Of a stretch of 64,000 nucleotides of DNA, positions 17,133-27,977 are shown in pieces. Positions within the stretch are counted from its first letter, which is position 1; each line of letters starts with the position of its first letter. The notes beneath the pieces were generated by a model. That model did not search any database, was not told where the DNA came from, and saw nothing but the letters and a program-made list of their open reading frames with translations. Both the position numbers and the translations under genes were made by a program. Source of the stretch: Vibrio sinaloensis (GTDB lineage Bacteria; Pseudomonadota; Gammaproteobacteria; Enterobacterales; Vibrionaceae); contig NZ_CP096199.1 of NCBI RefSeq assembly GCF_023195835.1, positions 2,907,813 through 2,971,812 on the forward strand, written 5' to 3'.

Positions 17133-18326
17133 CTACGCCGTAGCGTAATGCCAGTTTTTGCCCGGTTTAGACCACAAGATGAATAGTGCTGGAGTCACTA
17201 CCAGCATCAGCGTTGCAATCATCATTTGTGGCTCCATCGACAATCGCTGCACCGTGCCAACCACTAAACCTGACCCACTCATCTGAAATAGGCCAAGCAG
17301 CGCTGCGGCTGTTCCCGCTTTATCGCCAAACGGCGCAAGCGCTTTGCCAGCAGCCGCGCCAAGAATCCAAGCAAATCCAACCGATGAGAAGAAAATCGGT
17401 AGCATAAAGGCCAATGCTGTTGCCTTGTCCATCATGGCTAGCATCATCACGCCAGCGAGCATCAAGGTGATGATGCCAACTGTAAGCGCCCAATGAGTAC
17501 CAAACCGGTCCATAAATTTAGGCGCTGCCATGCATGCGATAATGTTAATCACCGCATTCACGCCAAACCAGAAGGTAAACTGATTCATGGTCAAGCCCAA
17601 GTTCTCCATGAGAACCACAGGCGCTGATGTCACATAGCCCAAGATAACCGCCATCGCCAACATACATAAACTTGCATGGAACAAGAAAGAAGGCGTTTTC
17701 ACCACATCCAGATATCGGCCAAGTTTAAATACTGGCTGTGTACTCATTTCTGGGTTGGTTTCTTTCATACCAACCCATAACATAGTGAGCACAACCACTG
17801 CGTAGCCGGCCATAAAACTGAAGTTCGAGCGCCAACCAAACTGCTGGGTGAGCCAACTTCCTAAGATAGGGGCCAAAGCCGGAATAAAGCAGATCGCACC
17901 ATTTAGATAGCTGATCATCCTGCCGCTTTTCTGAGGGCCAAACATATCGCGAACTGTTGCAAAGGCCGCTACCGATGTCGCGCACGCACCTAAGCCTTGT
18001 AGCAGTCGTGACACCAACATCCACTCGATATTCTGAGCGCTCCACGCCAATAAAGCGCTGATTGCGTAGATGCTAACGCCACCCAATGCAACAGTTCGAC
18101 GTCCGAGTTTGTCTGCAAGAGGGCCAGCGAACAGTTGCCCTACCCCCATAGCAAACAGAAACCAGGTAATCGTATCTTGTGCCAAGGCATGTTCCACGTG
18201 AAACGCCTCGGAGATCATTGGTAAAGCCGGTAGATAGATATCAATCGCGAGCGGGCTAAAGAGCACCAAAAGGGTCAACAGAATGAGTTGTTGCTTCTTC
18301 GGCATTGGGTACTGAGTCGATTGCAC
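17133..18326 (-). CDS. Bcr/CflA-family multidrug or nucleoside efflux MFS transporter
   Basis: A 397-residue 12-helix major facilitator. The first helix contains LVLFSPLAIDIYLPALPMI, the Bcr/CflA signature, and the loop after helix 2 holds the MFS motif GPLADKLGRRTV. Helix 4 begins RLLQGLGACATSVAAFATVRD, the conserved family block. The family exports bicyclomycin, chloramphenicol or, in the E. coli PunC case, handles purine nucleosides; the substrate here is unknown. It is divergent from a LysR regulator, an arrangement that suggests local control by that regulator. A degenerate parS site is embedded in its 5' region (18190-18205). Confidence 0.9.
   Translation of the reverse strand: MQSTQYPMPKKQQLILLTLLVLFSPLAIDIYLPALPMISEAFHVEHALAQDTITWFLFAMGVGQLFAGPLADKLGRRTVALGGVSIYAISALLAWSAQNIEWMLVSRLLQGLGACATSVAAFATVRDMFGPQKSGRMISYLNGAICFIPALAPILGSWLTQQFGWRSNFSFMAGYAVVVLTMLWVGMKETNPEMSTQPVFKLGRYLDVVKTPSFLFHASLCMLAMAVILGYVTSAPVVLMENLGLTMNQFTFWFGVNAVINIIACMAAPKFMDRFGTHWALTVGIITLMLAGVMMLAMMDKATALAFMLPIFFSSVGFAWILGAAAGKALAPFGDKAGTAAALLGLFQMSGSGLVVGTVQRLSMEPQMMIATLMLVVTPALFILWSKPGKNWHYATA
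18190..18205. promoter_or_regulatory. Degenerate parS site inside the MFS gene
   Basis: TGTTCCACGTGAAACG matches 14 of 16 positions of the perfect site TGTTTCACGTGAAACA found twice nearby and keeps the GTTnCACGTGnAAC core. It encodes F-H-V-E-H of the transporter on the minus strand. ParB binding is inferred from similarity and clustering. Confidence 0.75.
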
Positions 18327-18398
18327 AGCTATCTCCAGTTGTAGTGTTGGACTAATGAATAAGCCGCGATTGTAGTCTAAACTAGATATGCCTAAAAA

Positions 18399-18414
18399 TG
18401 ATGATTAGTCATCA
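18399..18414. promoter_or_regulatory. Candidate LysR-regulator operator
   Basis: Inverted repeat TGATGA-TTAG-TCATCA in the 112-base gap between the divergent MFS and LysR genes, 24 bases before the LysR start. Position and symmetry suggest autoregulation or transporter control; binding is inferred. Confidence 0.45.
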
Positions 18415-18438
18415 CCACTATTCCATTTGAGAATTTCT

Positions 18439-19398
18439 ATGAATATTGAAAAGCTGGCGCGAATTGATCTCAACTTGCTGGTGTGTTTACGGGTATTGCT
18501 CGAGGAGCAAAATGTAACTCGTGCTGCTCATCGCCTTTGCCTTAGTCAGTCAGCGGTCAGTAAAAACCTAGCGAAGTTACGTAGCCAGTTTGATGATGCA
18601 CTTTTTGTGCGTCATGCCCACGGGCTCAAACCAACGCCCAAAGCGTTATTCCTCAAGCCTAAACTCGACAACTTGATCAATCAGTTGGAGCAGTTAACTC
18701 AACCTGAGCAGTTTTCACCCGCAAGCAGTGACTACCGCTATCAAATTGCCGCGGTAGAGAGTGTTTATCCGCTGATTCTTCCGCATTTCTTGCCGGAAAT
18801 TTTTAGCCAGGCACCCGGTGTTACCATCAGTACTCACGCTTGGAGTGACGATACTTTTCGCCGTATACAAGGTGGCGAGATCGATCTCGGCATCACAGGC
18901 AAAGATATCGACATCAACGATGCCAAGCTGACCATGCTTCCTCCTAGCGATATTTGCGAGGCTGAAATCTATCGCGATAGGCAGATGTGTTTAGTGCGTA
19001 ACCAACACCCTGCACTCACACAGCCTTGGACCCTGGACAACTATCTTGCTCAGCGTCACGTACAAGTTCGATGTGATGGCAATGAACGTTGGCTACTGGA
19101 TTACCGATTAGCAGACATTGGCAAAGAGCGCGATATCGGTATCACAGTGCCTGATTTTAATAGCGCGGCGAGTCTTTGTTCCTATACTGATTTTATCTTT
19201 ACTGCCCCGAGCCATTTTGTAGAGTTAGCCTCTAAGCAGCTTGATCTTACGGTTCTCCCCTTGCCAATGGAGTTTCCGCCAATGGCATATACGCTATTTT
19301 GGCATCGAGATAGAGAGAATGATCCTGCCCTTGCTTGGATAAGGCAAATAATCAATGAAAAAACCAGCGACTTGAGATCATTTGCAGCTAGCACATAA
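18439..19398 (+). CDS. LysR-family transcriptional regulator
   Basis: A 319-residue LysR-type regulator. The N-terminal helix-turn-helix spans RIDLNLLVCLRVLLEEQNVT and AAHRLCLSQSAVSKNLAKLR, and a two-lobed effector-binding domain occupies the rest (DLGITGKDIDIN, FIFTAPSHFVELASKQ). I chose ATG 18439; an in-frame TTG at 18427 would add four residues but neither has a strong ribosome site. It is divergent from the Bcr/CflA transporter, its likely target. The effector cannot be inferred. Confidence 0.9.
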   Translation: MNIEKLARIDLNLLVCLRVLLEEQNVTRAAHRLCLSQSAVSKNLAKLRSQFDDALFVRHAHGLKPTPKALFLKPKLDNLINQLEQLTQPEQFSPASSDYRYQIAAVESVYPLILPHFLPEIFSQAPGVTISTHAWSDDTFRRIQGGEIDLGITGKDIDINDAKLTMLPPSDICEAEIYRDRQMCLVRNQHPALTQPWTLDNYLAQRHVQVRCDGNERWLLDYRLADIGKERDIGITVPDFNSAASLCSYTDFIFTAPSHFVELASKQLDLTVLPLPMEFPPMAYTLFWHRDRENDPALAWIRQIINEKTSDLRSFAAST

Positions 19399-19471
19399 AA
19401 AGAGTAGCTTAGTCGCATTGTCCAAACGATGAGTCATCATTGCGAAGGACGCAATATCGAATGAAGGATTT

Positions 19472-21271
19472 ATGTTGATGCTTACCACTACAGAACAACG
19501 TGTTTCGGCTATCCGCCAATGGTTAGCAGAGCACAATATCGATGCTCTATTAGTTCCCCATGAAGACGAGTACCTGGGCGAGTATGTACCGGCCCACAAC
19601 GAGCGCTTACATTGGCTAACCGGTTTCACCGGTTCCGCGGGTGTCGCCGTCATAACTCAACACAACGCCGCTATTTTTGTTGATGGCCGCTACACGGTAC
19701 AAGTGACTAAGCAAGTGCCGGCGGAGCTATTCGAATATCGCCATCTTATCGACGAGCCAGCCCTTGATTGGATCAAGCAGCAACTCAGTGCAGGTTCGTC
19801 TGTCGCCATCGACCCGCGTATGCATAGCGCCGCTTGGCTCGACGCGGCACAGGCAAAACTTGCTGAGACAGTTGAACTTAAGATACTCGCCAGCAACCCA
19901 ATTGATGAGCTATGGCACGATCGCCCTGCCCCTGTGGTTTCTGAGGTTCGCCTAATGGCAACAGAAGCAGTTGGTCAATCAAGTGAAAGCAAACGCCAAG
20001 AAATCGCAGAGCTTGTGAAAAAAGCCGGCGCAGACAGCGCAGTAATCACAGCCCTTGATTCTATCTGTTGGCTATTGAACGTACGTGGTCTTGATGTATC
20101 ACGTTTGCCTGTTCTTCTCTCTCACGCGATTCTGCATTCAGATTCAAGCGTAGAATACTTCCTAGATCCAGTTCGTCTACCTGCTGAATTTGACGCTCAT
20201 GTTGGTGCGGGAGTGACGGTTCATCACCCAGAAGCATTGCAAGCACGACTAGAAAACCTAACTGGCAAGAATGTACTGGTTGACCCTGCGACAAGTAACG
20301 CATGGTTTAAGCTGATTCTGCAGAACGCTGGCGCAACGGTAGTCAGTAAAGCCGATCCGTGTCTAATGCCCAAAGCATCAAAGAACCCAGTCGAGATTGC
20401 AGGTATGAAGGCTTGCCATATTCGTGATGGTGTGGCGATGAGCAAGTTTTTATGTTGGCTCGACACAGAAGTGCTTGCTGGCAACCTACACAACGAAGCG
20501 ATTTTGGCCGATAAGCTCGAGGCGTTTCGCAGCGAGGATCCAACACTGATGGATCTTAGCTTCGATACCATATCTGCCGCCGGTAGCAATGCCGCCATGT
20601 GTCACTACAACCACGAGAACCAACCGGAGCCCGGTCAGCTTGAGTTAAATACTCTGTACCTAGTCGACTCAGGTGGTCAGTACCTAAATGGCACTACCGA
20701 CATCACTCGCACGATTGCAATTGGTCAACCGAGCCAAGAGATGATCAATCAGTTCACATTGGCACTAAAAGGCCACATCGGTATCGCTCGAGCGCGTTTT
20801 CCAAAGGGAACTCGCGGTTATCAGCTTGATACCCTCGCTCGTCAACACCTATGGGCGGAAGGTTACGACTACGATCACGGCACTGGTCACGGTGTTGGTC
20901 ACTTCTTGAGTGTGCATGAAGGCCCAGCGAGCATTTCAAAAAGGTTGATTGATGTTCCTATTACCGAAGGTATGGTGCTTTCCAACGAACCGGGTTACTA
21001 CCGTGCAGACGCGTTTGGCATCCGTATCGAAAACCTAGAGCTTGTTGTTGAAACCCCAACTAATGGTGACTTCCCTGTTCTGTCATTTGAGTCGCTTACT
21101 CGCTGCCCTATCGATAAGCGCAATATCAACGTTGATATGCTCACTCGTCCCGAGCTCGCTTGGCTCAACGACTACCATCAAAAGGTTTGGGATGAGATTA
21201 GCCCACTTGTAGAAGGGGAAGTTAAACAGTGGCTGCGCCAAGCTACGCTGCCATTAACGCATAGCTACTAA
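19472..21271 (+). CDS. M24 aminopeptidase P-family protein (Xaa-Pro aminopeptidase type)
   Basis: A large (599-residue) member of the M24 family that removes N-terminal residues preceding proline. Two creatinase-like N-terminal domains (about 8-140 and 160-305) precede the pita-bread catalytic domain. All five metal ligands are visible: LYLVDSGGQY (D), TTDITRT (D), GTGHGVGHFLSVHEGP (H), SNEPGYYR (E) and RIENLELV (E). The long form resembles eukaryotic cytosolic APP1 rather than E. coli PepP. GAAGGA lies just upstream: an ATG at 19472 is 3 bases away and one at 19478 is 9 bases away, so the latter may be the true start. Confidence 0.92.
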   Translation: MLMLTTTEQRVSAIRQWLAEHNIDALLVPHEDEYLGEYVPAHNERLHWLTGFTGSAGVAVITQHNAAIFVDGRYTVQVTKQVPAELFEYRHLIDEPALDWIKQQLSAGSSVAIDPRMHSAAWLDAAQAKLAETVELKILASNPIDELWHDRPAPVVSEVRLMATEAVGQSSESKRQEIAELVKKAGADSAVITALDSICWLLNVRGLDVSRLPVLLSHAILHSDSSVEYFLDPVRLPAEFDAHVGAGVTVHHPEALQARLENLTGKNVLVDPATSNAWFKLILQNAGATVVSKADPCLMPKASKNPVEIAGMKACHIRDGVAMSKFLCWLDTEVLAGNLHNEAILADKLEAFRSEDPTLMDLSFDTISAAGSNAAMCHYNHENQPEPGQLELNTLYLVDSGGQYLNGTTDITRTIAIGQPSQEMINQFTLALKGHIGIARARFPKGTRGYQLDTLARQHLWAEGYDYDHGTGHGVGHFLSVHEGPASISKRLIDVPITEGMVLSNEPGYYRADAFGIRIENLELVVETPTNGDFPVLSFESLTRCPIDKRNINVDMLTRPELAWLNDYHQKVWDEISPLVEGEVKQWLRQATLPLTHSY

Positions 21272-21277
21272 TGAAAT

Positions 21278-21304
21278 GAGGGTTGATGCTTTGCACCAAC
21301 CCTC
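21278..21304. terminator. Hairpin downstream of the M24 peptidase gene
   Basis: GAGGGTTG/CAACCCTC stem with an 11-base loop, 6 bases after the stop codon. The following tract is pyrimidine-rich but not a clean T-run, so termination strength is uncertain. Confidence 0.6.
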
Positions 21305-21316
21305 TTCCTCATCTCA

Positions 21317-21332
21317 TGTTTCACGTGAAACA
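21317..21332. promoter_or_regulatory. parS centromere site (perfect, intergenic)
   Basis: TGTTTCACGTGAAACA, a perfect 16-bp palindrome and the canonical chromosomal ParB-binding sequence. It lies between the convergent M24 peptidase and thiH genes. The parAB pair is in the same window at 51.7-53.4 kb and oriC at 56.1 kb. Confidence 0.95.
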
Positions 21333-21347
21333 CTTTCACTCCCAGAG

Positions 21348-22460
21348 CTAACCAGAGTAAGCAGCGTGCCAGTCTCGCCATACTGGGTCAAAGCCTTTAG
21401 CCCTAATCATGGTTTCGACACTGCTCGCACTCCGCTCATCACTGATCTCAAACTGCTCAAGTTCTACATCCTCTAATGCGTAACCCCCTGGTTGAGTTTT
21501 TGAAGCAGCCGACATTGAAGTGATTCCCAATGGCAATACATTGTCTCGAAATGCCGAAGACTCTCGCGTCGATAGTGACAACTCGACCTCTGAGTTCAAC
21601 AAACGATACGCACAAATCAACTGAACAAGTTGTTTATCGGTCATCACTGACTTGGGTTGCAACGCACCTTCACAAGGGCGTAAACGCGGGAACGATATTG
21701 AATAGCGAGTTTGCCAGTACCTTCGTTCCAAATAGTCCAAGTGTGCGGCAACAAAAAAGCAGTCAGTACGCCACTCTTCCAATCCTATCAAAGCGCCAAT
21801 ACCGATCTTATCGATGCCTGCTTTTGCAAGTCGATCGGGCGTCTCAAGTCGGTATTCAAAATCGCGCTTATTGCCACGTAAATGATGTTCAGCATAGGTA
21901 GATGGATGATAGGTTTCCTGATACACCATCACCGCATCTAAACCCAGCGTCTTGAGCTCTGTGTATTGGTCTTGATCTAGCGGCTGTACTTCCATAACCA
22001 AATAGTTAAAACGTTGCTTAATCATCGGTACCATTTCGCGGAAGTAGTTCATCCCGACTTTGGATTCGTGCTCACCTGTCACCAGCAACACGCTATCAAA
22101 CTTCATACGCTTGATCGCTTCGACTTCTGCAGCCACTTCGTCCCTATTCAAAGTACGACGCTTGATTCTGTTCTCCATCGAGAAGCCACAATATGTACAA
22201 GCATTGGCGCACAAGTTAGAAAGGTACAGTGGAATGTAAAGCGACATGGTATTACCAAAACGCTTGCGTGTTGCCGCGTAAGACAGCTGCGCCATCTGCT
22301 CCAAATAAGCTTCTGCTGCTGGTGAAATCAGCGCTTTGAAATCTTCCAAGTCGCGCTTGGGTTTATTCAACGCGCGTTCAACATCTTGTGCCGTTTTGGC
22401 GTAGATCGACATCGAAATGTCATCCCAATTTAGCTGTTTAAACTGCTCAACGAAGCTCAT
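21348..22460 (-). CDS. thiH: 2-iminoacetate synthase ThiH
   Basis: ThiH is a radical-SAM enzyme that cleaves tyrosine to p-cresol and dehydroglycine, the glycine-like donor for the thiamine thiazole ring in the oxygen-independent route. The 370-residue protein shows the radical-SAM cluster motif C-x3-C-x2-C as NACTYCGFS, preceded by YIPLYLSNLC. Downstream blocks such as ETYHPSTYAEHHLRGNK and ISFPRLRPCEG are typical of ThiH. It is the last gene of the thi operon, starting 12 bases after the thiG stop. Its 3' end lies 16 bases from the intergenic parS. Confidence 0.97.
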   Translation of the reverse strand: MSFVEQFKQLNWDDISMSIYAKTAQDVERALNKPKRDLEDFKALISPAAEAYLEQMAQLSYAATRKRFGNTMSLYIPLYLSNLCANACTYCGFSMENRIKRRTLNRDEVAAEVEAIKRMKFDSVLLVTGEHESKVGMNYFREMVPMIKQRFNYLVMEVQPLDQDQYTELKTLGLDAVMVYQETYHPSTYAEHHLRGNKRDFEYRLETPDRLAKAGIDKIGIGALIGLEEWRTDCFFVAAHLDYLERRYWQTRYSISFPRLRPCEGALQPKSVMTDKQLVQLICAYRLLNSEVELSLSTRESSAFRDNVLPLGITSMSAASKTQPGGYALEDVELEQFEISDERSASSVETMIRAKGFDPVWRDWHAAYSG

Positions 22461-22471
22461 GAATACCTCAC

Positions 22472-23239
22472 TTAGAGCTCATCCAAAAAGGAAGTCAGTG
22501 GACTCGACGCAACCGCATGAGAAACCTTACCAGCAAGCCCGGCTTCATAAGCCATACGCCCCGACTCTACCGCCAACTTAAATGCTTTCGCCATCGCAAC
22601 GGAATCGCTCGAAGCTGCAATCGCAGTATTGACGAGCACGGCATCCGCGCCCATTTCCATCGCACGCGCGGCGTGTGAAGGTGCGCCAATACCCGCATCG
22701 ACAACGACAGGAACATTAGCTTGGTCGATAATAATCTCCAAGAAGTCGTGAGAAACAATCCCTTTGTTAGAGCCAATTGGCGCACCCAATGGCATCACTG
22801 CTGCGCATCCTACTTCTTCCAATCGCTTACACAGAACCGGGTCTGCATGGCAGTAAGGAAGCACAACAAAGCCTTCACGAACCAGTTGCTCAGCAGCGAC
22901 AAGCGTTTCGATAGGATCAGGCATGAGGTATTTGGGATCTGGGTGAATTTCTAGTTTTACCCAGTTGGTGCCTAACGCTTCTCGCGCCAGTTGAGCAGCA
23001 AACACAGCATCTTTTGCATTCTTTGCACCCGAGGTGTTCGGCAATAAGTTCACGCCCGCTTTTACTAACGGCAGCAAAATATCGTCTTGCTGGTTGTTGA
23101 TGTCCACGCGCTTCAACGCCATGGTCGCTAGTTGAGAACCCGATGCTTGAATTGCTTGTGCCATCAATAGGCTGTTGGCAAACTTCCCTGTTCCCGTGAA
23201 CAGTCTTGATTCGAATTGTTTATCACCAATTTTGAGCAT
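22472..23239 (-). CDS. thiG: Thiazole synthase ThiG
   Basis: ThiG assembles the thiazole phosphate ring from deoxyxylulose-5-phosphate, dehydroglycine and the ThiS thiocarboxylate. The 255-residue TIM barrel contains the Schiff-base lysine in [29 protein letters not shown], and the phosphate-binding C-terminus [20 protein letters not shown] with [10 protein letters not shown]. It lies between thiS (5-base gap) and thiH, the expected order for the ThiG-ThiH complex. Confidence 0.98.
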   Translation of the reverse strand: MLKIGDKQFESRLFTGTGKFANSLLMAQAIQASGSQLATMALKRVDINNQQDDILLPLVKAGVNLLPNTSGAKNAKDAVFAAQLAREALGTNWVKLEIHPDPKYLMPDPIETLVAAEQLVREGFVVLPYCHADPVLCKRLEEVGCAAVMPLGAPIGSNKGIVSHDFLEIIIDQANVPVVVDAGIGAPSHAARAMEMGADAVLVNTAIAASSDSVAMAKAFKLAVESGRMAYEAGLAGKVSHAVASSPLTSFLDEL

Positions 23240-23244
23240 CGACT

Positions 23245-23499
23245 TTAGCCCCCTGCGATCGCTTGAAACAAAGAGATGCTATCTCCCTGTGAAAGAACTG
23301 TGCTAGCCCACTCACTGCGGGGAACAACATTGTTATTAATTGCAAAAACACAGCCCATTTCAGGCAGCGCAAATTGACTAATGATTTGCTGTAGATTCGA
23401 CTTACTGGCAACTTGATGTGACTGGTCATTGATGACAATAGTGATCACATCTAAGTTAGCAGCGGTCATTTGTGTTGTTTGTTGTTCTGATAACGTCAT
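23245..23499 (-). CDS. thiS: Sulfur carrier protein ThiS
   Basis: A ubiquitin-like sulfur carrier that is adenylated by ThiF and converted to a C-terminal thiocarboxylate. It ends in the required Gly-Gly (LFQAIAGG). Core features INDQSHQVA and [13 protein letters not shown] match ThiS. An AGGAG lies upstream: the ATG at 23499 gives 84 residues, a TTG 9 bases earlier lies too close to the ribosome site, and an internal ATG would give 74. ThiS is usually about 66-75 residues, so the start is uncertain. It sits between thiF and thiG. Confidence 0.9.
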   Translation of the reverse strand: MTLSEQQTTQMTAANLDVITIVINDQSHQVASKSNLQQIISQFALPEMGCVFAINNNVVPRSEWASTVLSQGDSISLFQAIAGG

Positions 23500-23537
23500 T
23501 ACTTCCAACTCTCCTAATTCTACCCATTACTCGTAAG

Positions 23538-24311
23538 CTAAATCTGAGCACATACTTGGCACTGTTTGTCTTTGCTTATCGCCATGGTTTGCCATTGCAG
23601 TTTCAATCCATCAAACAGATGCAGCTTGGCAGTCTCGACATGAAACTTTCCCGTCGCCAGTTTTTGAATTGCCGCTATTGCTTGGTAGTTGCCAACCGTG
23701 CCCACCACCGGACCGAGGACACCGCTCTCACTGCACTTTTGCGTGTGTGGTAATTCATCAAACGGATACAAACAGCGGTAACAGGCTTTACTCTCCACGT
23801 CTTGTTCACTTGATGATTGGTAATCAAAAACAGCGAATTGCCCTTGCCAACCAATTGCCGCCGCGGAGATGAGCGGCGTGTTTTGTTCGAAACAGACTTG
23901 GTTAATGAGCTGGCGCGTTGGCATGTTGTCGGTGCAGTCGAGTACCACATCCGCCAGCATTACCTCAATCTGCAGCTGTTCTTTGTCCAATCGCTTATTG
24001 AGAGCACGAATTTGAACCATAGAATTAAGTTCAGTAAGTTGCTTTACCGTCGCTTCTGTTTTCGCAACTTGGAGGTCTTGTTCACGATATATGATCTGAC
24101 GTTGCAGGTTACTGCTATCAACTTCATCGTCATCAACCACAACCAATTTACCAACGCCCGCAGATGCTAAGTACAAACTCGCTGCGCTCCCTAATCCACC
24201 ACAACCGATGATCAGCACATGCGATTTGCTCAAACGCTCTTGCCCAACTTCGGCAATTTCAGGCAGAGCGACTTGACGCTGATAACGAAGGAACTGATTA
24301 TCCGTGAGCAT
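23538..24311 (-). CDS. thiF: ThiS adenylyltransferase ThiF
   Basis: ThiF (E1-like) adenylates the ThiS C-terminus using ATP. The 257-residue product opens [19 protein letters not shown], the conserved start of the family, followed by the nucleotide fold [20 protein letters not shown] and the [13 protein letters not shown] motif. It has two CxxC zinc pairs (CYRC and CQVC) near the C-terminus. I chose the ATG at 24311, preceded by GAGG; a longer in-frame start at 24341 adds ten residues without conservation. It overlaps the thiE stop by 14 bases, indicating translational coupling. Confidence 0.96.
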   Translation of the reverse strand: MLTDNQFLRYQRQVALPEIAEVGQERLSKSHVLIIGCGGLGSAASLYLASAGVGKLVVVDDDEVDSSNLQRQIIYREQDLQVAKTEATVKQLTELNSMVQIRALNKRLDKEQLQIEVMLADVVLDCTDNMPTRQLINQVCFEQNTPLISAAAIGWQGQFAVFDYQSSSEQDVESKACYRCLYPFDELPHTQKCSESGVLGPVVGTVGNYQAIAAIQKLATGKFHVETAKLHLFDGLKLQWQTMAISKDKQCQVCAQI

Positions 24312-25712
24312 GCTCGCCTCTCTTGGTATCCACCAATTCACTATTCTGATGAGTCGACGTTAGTTTTCTTTCCTTCATCAGTTGTGCGAAGAACTCGATA
24401 ACGGACTGAGGGGATTCAGCCAACGTAATAGCTCGCACAACGGCCAAACTCGAAACACCTGTTTGCCAAACCTGGTCTGCATTAGATGGGTCAATGCCAC
24501 CAATCGCGACCGTCGGAAAGCCGAACACATTGTCACTAATTGCTTTATCTTTTGAAGGATGGAAAGCAGCCTCTGTATTTGTATAAGGGATGCTATCAAT
24601 CAGCTTTTGATACAGATCCAAGCGCACCAAACCTTGTGGTTTCGATGGCATCTGTTTAGTAGTGGTTGGGAAAATATGCCCTAATGCTATGTAACTAGGA
24701 TGAATTTGTACGATGCGCAGTAGTTCATAATAACCATGAGTAGAAAGGCCAAGACGAATGCCGGCTCTAGATAGCTGATCCAAATTCGATTCTTCTATGT
24801 CTTCTTGTCCTAAATGAACGCCATAAGCGCCATGCTTGATTGCTAGTTTCCAATAGTCATTAATGAACACTTGTGCTCGATACTGACGACCTAGCTCAAT
24901 TGCTCGAATGATCTGATGTTCCAAATCGGCTTGTTGTGGATTCTTGATTCGTAGTTGAATTGTGTTGATGCCTAGTGGCAGTAGGCGCTCAATCCAAGCA
25001 ACATCATCAACAACTGGATAGAGCCCCAGACTTTGCTTAGTTAGAGTTGGAAAGCTGACGCTCTCGCCTTGTGCAGACCAACCAACTTGAATACCTAGTC
25101 GGTTATCCTCCAGTACAGGTGTGGGGAAATCATTAAATTGGTCAGCCCACTGAGTTGGCTTCCCCTCGTCAACGTTGCCATTCGATAGTGTTTCACGTGA
25201 AACATTCTCTTGTTGAGTTGTCATGCCCCGAGCGAGAGTTAACGCATCTTCGATAGGAAAATCGAGTACTGTCAGCGTGACAATCCAAGCAAGGTGGCTC
25301 TCAGGTATAAACTTCGCGCTTACCTTCGACTTAACGGAAAGCGCTCGCACTTCATCGTTAATGGGGTGACGCCAGATATCAAGCTGACGCCCTTTATCCT
25401 TTTCATCGGATACCTGCGTATCAGCAATACCAATATAAATCGCTTTCGACGGTTGCTTAGCACACGCTTCTACCGATAAAGCAGAGCGGTAATTGAGCAC
25501 AAATGAACTCTCATGCTCAGAGTCATATCCATCAATAAGATCTGTCGCTATGCGTGTGGTCTGTTGGTCGCGAACAAGCTGAAAAGATTGAGTTGGGCTC
25601 ACACCCAACTCAATGTCTTCAATACTAAAACCCTGTTCTTTCGCCAACAACAGACATTCTTGAACTAGACCTGTCAGTTCAATCAGTGATGACGGAATAA
25701 GGATTTTGCTCA

Positions 25713-25713
<1 letters not shown>
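24298..25713 (-). CDS. thiE: Thiamine phosphate synthase ThiE with a long N-terminal extension
   Basis: ThiE couples HMP-pyrophosphate and thiazole phosphate to thiamine phosphate. Typical ThiE is about 210 residues; this one has 471. The catalytic TIM barrel occupies about residues 228-450: [74 protein letters not shown] and [11 protein letters not shown]. The first 165 residues are a separate module ending in [13 protein letters not shown], which resembles the C-terminal part of an HMP kinase (ThiD) but lacks a full kinase site, so it may be a remnant. A linker of about 55 residues joins them and hosts a parS. The start overlaps the thiC stop by one base (TAATG). Confidence 0.92.
25189..25204. 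promoter_or_regulatory. parS centromere site (perfect, inside thiE)
   Basis: TGTTTCACGTGAAACA, identical to the intergenic site at 21317. On the minus strand it is read in frame as V-S-R-E-T at about residues 170-174 of ThiE, in the linker between the N-terminal module and the catalytic domain. Confidence 0.95.
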
Positions 25714-27671
<1,958 letters not shown>

Positions 27672-27774
27672 TTATTCTAGATAAAAAGATTTTGGATAAA
27701 AATGCTTGGCGGAAAGATGCGACAAGAGGTATCGAACGCTGCGCTGGAGATGGCGCTTAGTGCTATCCGATATT

Positions 27775-27800
27775 TGATAAAAGACCAGTGTGATACTGGT
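27775..27800 (-). terminator. Candidate transcription-attenuation hairpin of the TPP riboswitch
   Basis: Downstream of the aptamer on the minus strand, ACCAGT/ACTGGT with a 5-base loop is followed by CTTTTAT. The stem is short and the U-run brief, but the position between aptamer and thiC fits an expression-platform terminator. Confidence 0.6.
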
Positions 27801-27812
27801 AAAGATATCTCT

Positions 27813-27894
27813 CTTGTTCCCTTCGCAGATTCTAATCTGATCAGGTTCAACGGATCCCGAATTAACGGTCTCAGCCTTAAGGCACTCCGACAAG
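27813..27894 (-). promoter_or_regulatory. TPP riboswitch (THI element)
   Basis: Read on the minus strand the region contains the conserved aptamer blocks GGAGTGCC, GGCTGAGA, TGAACCTGATCAG and GCGAAGGGAACAAG in order. The closing helix is CTTGT (27890-27894, complement) with ACAAG (27813-27817, complement). It lies 160 bases upstream of the thiC start and should switch off the whole thi operon when thiamine pyrophosphate is plentiful. Between the aptamer and thiC (27654-27774) I see only an untranslated leader and the thiC ribosome site. Confidence 0.97.
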
Positions 27895-27906
27895 TGAAAC
27901 GAGTAT

Positions 27907-27935
27907 ATAAAATCGGCTTGGTTAAACCAAGCCGA
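27907..27935 (-). terminator. crcB terminator
   Basis: TCGGCTTGG/CCAAGCCGA stem with a 5-base loop, followed in the minus direction by TTTTATA. It ends the crcB transcript only about 13 bases before the TPP aptamer begins, so any thi promoter must overlap this hairpin. Confidence 0.8.
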
Positions 27936-27977
27936 CCTGTTCAAAAAATGTTAAAAAAAGAGATTTGCGTTTCGACC

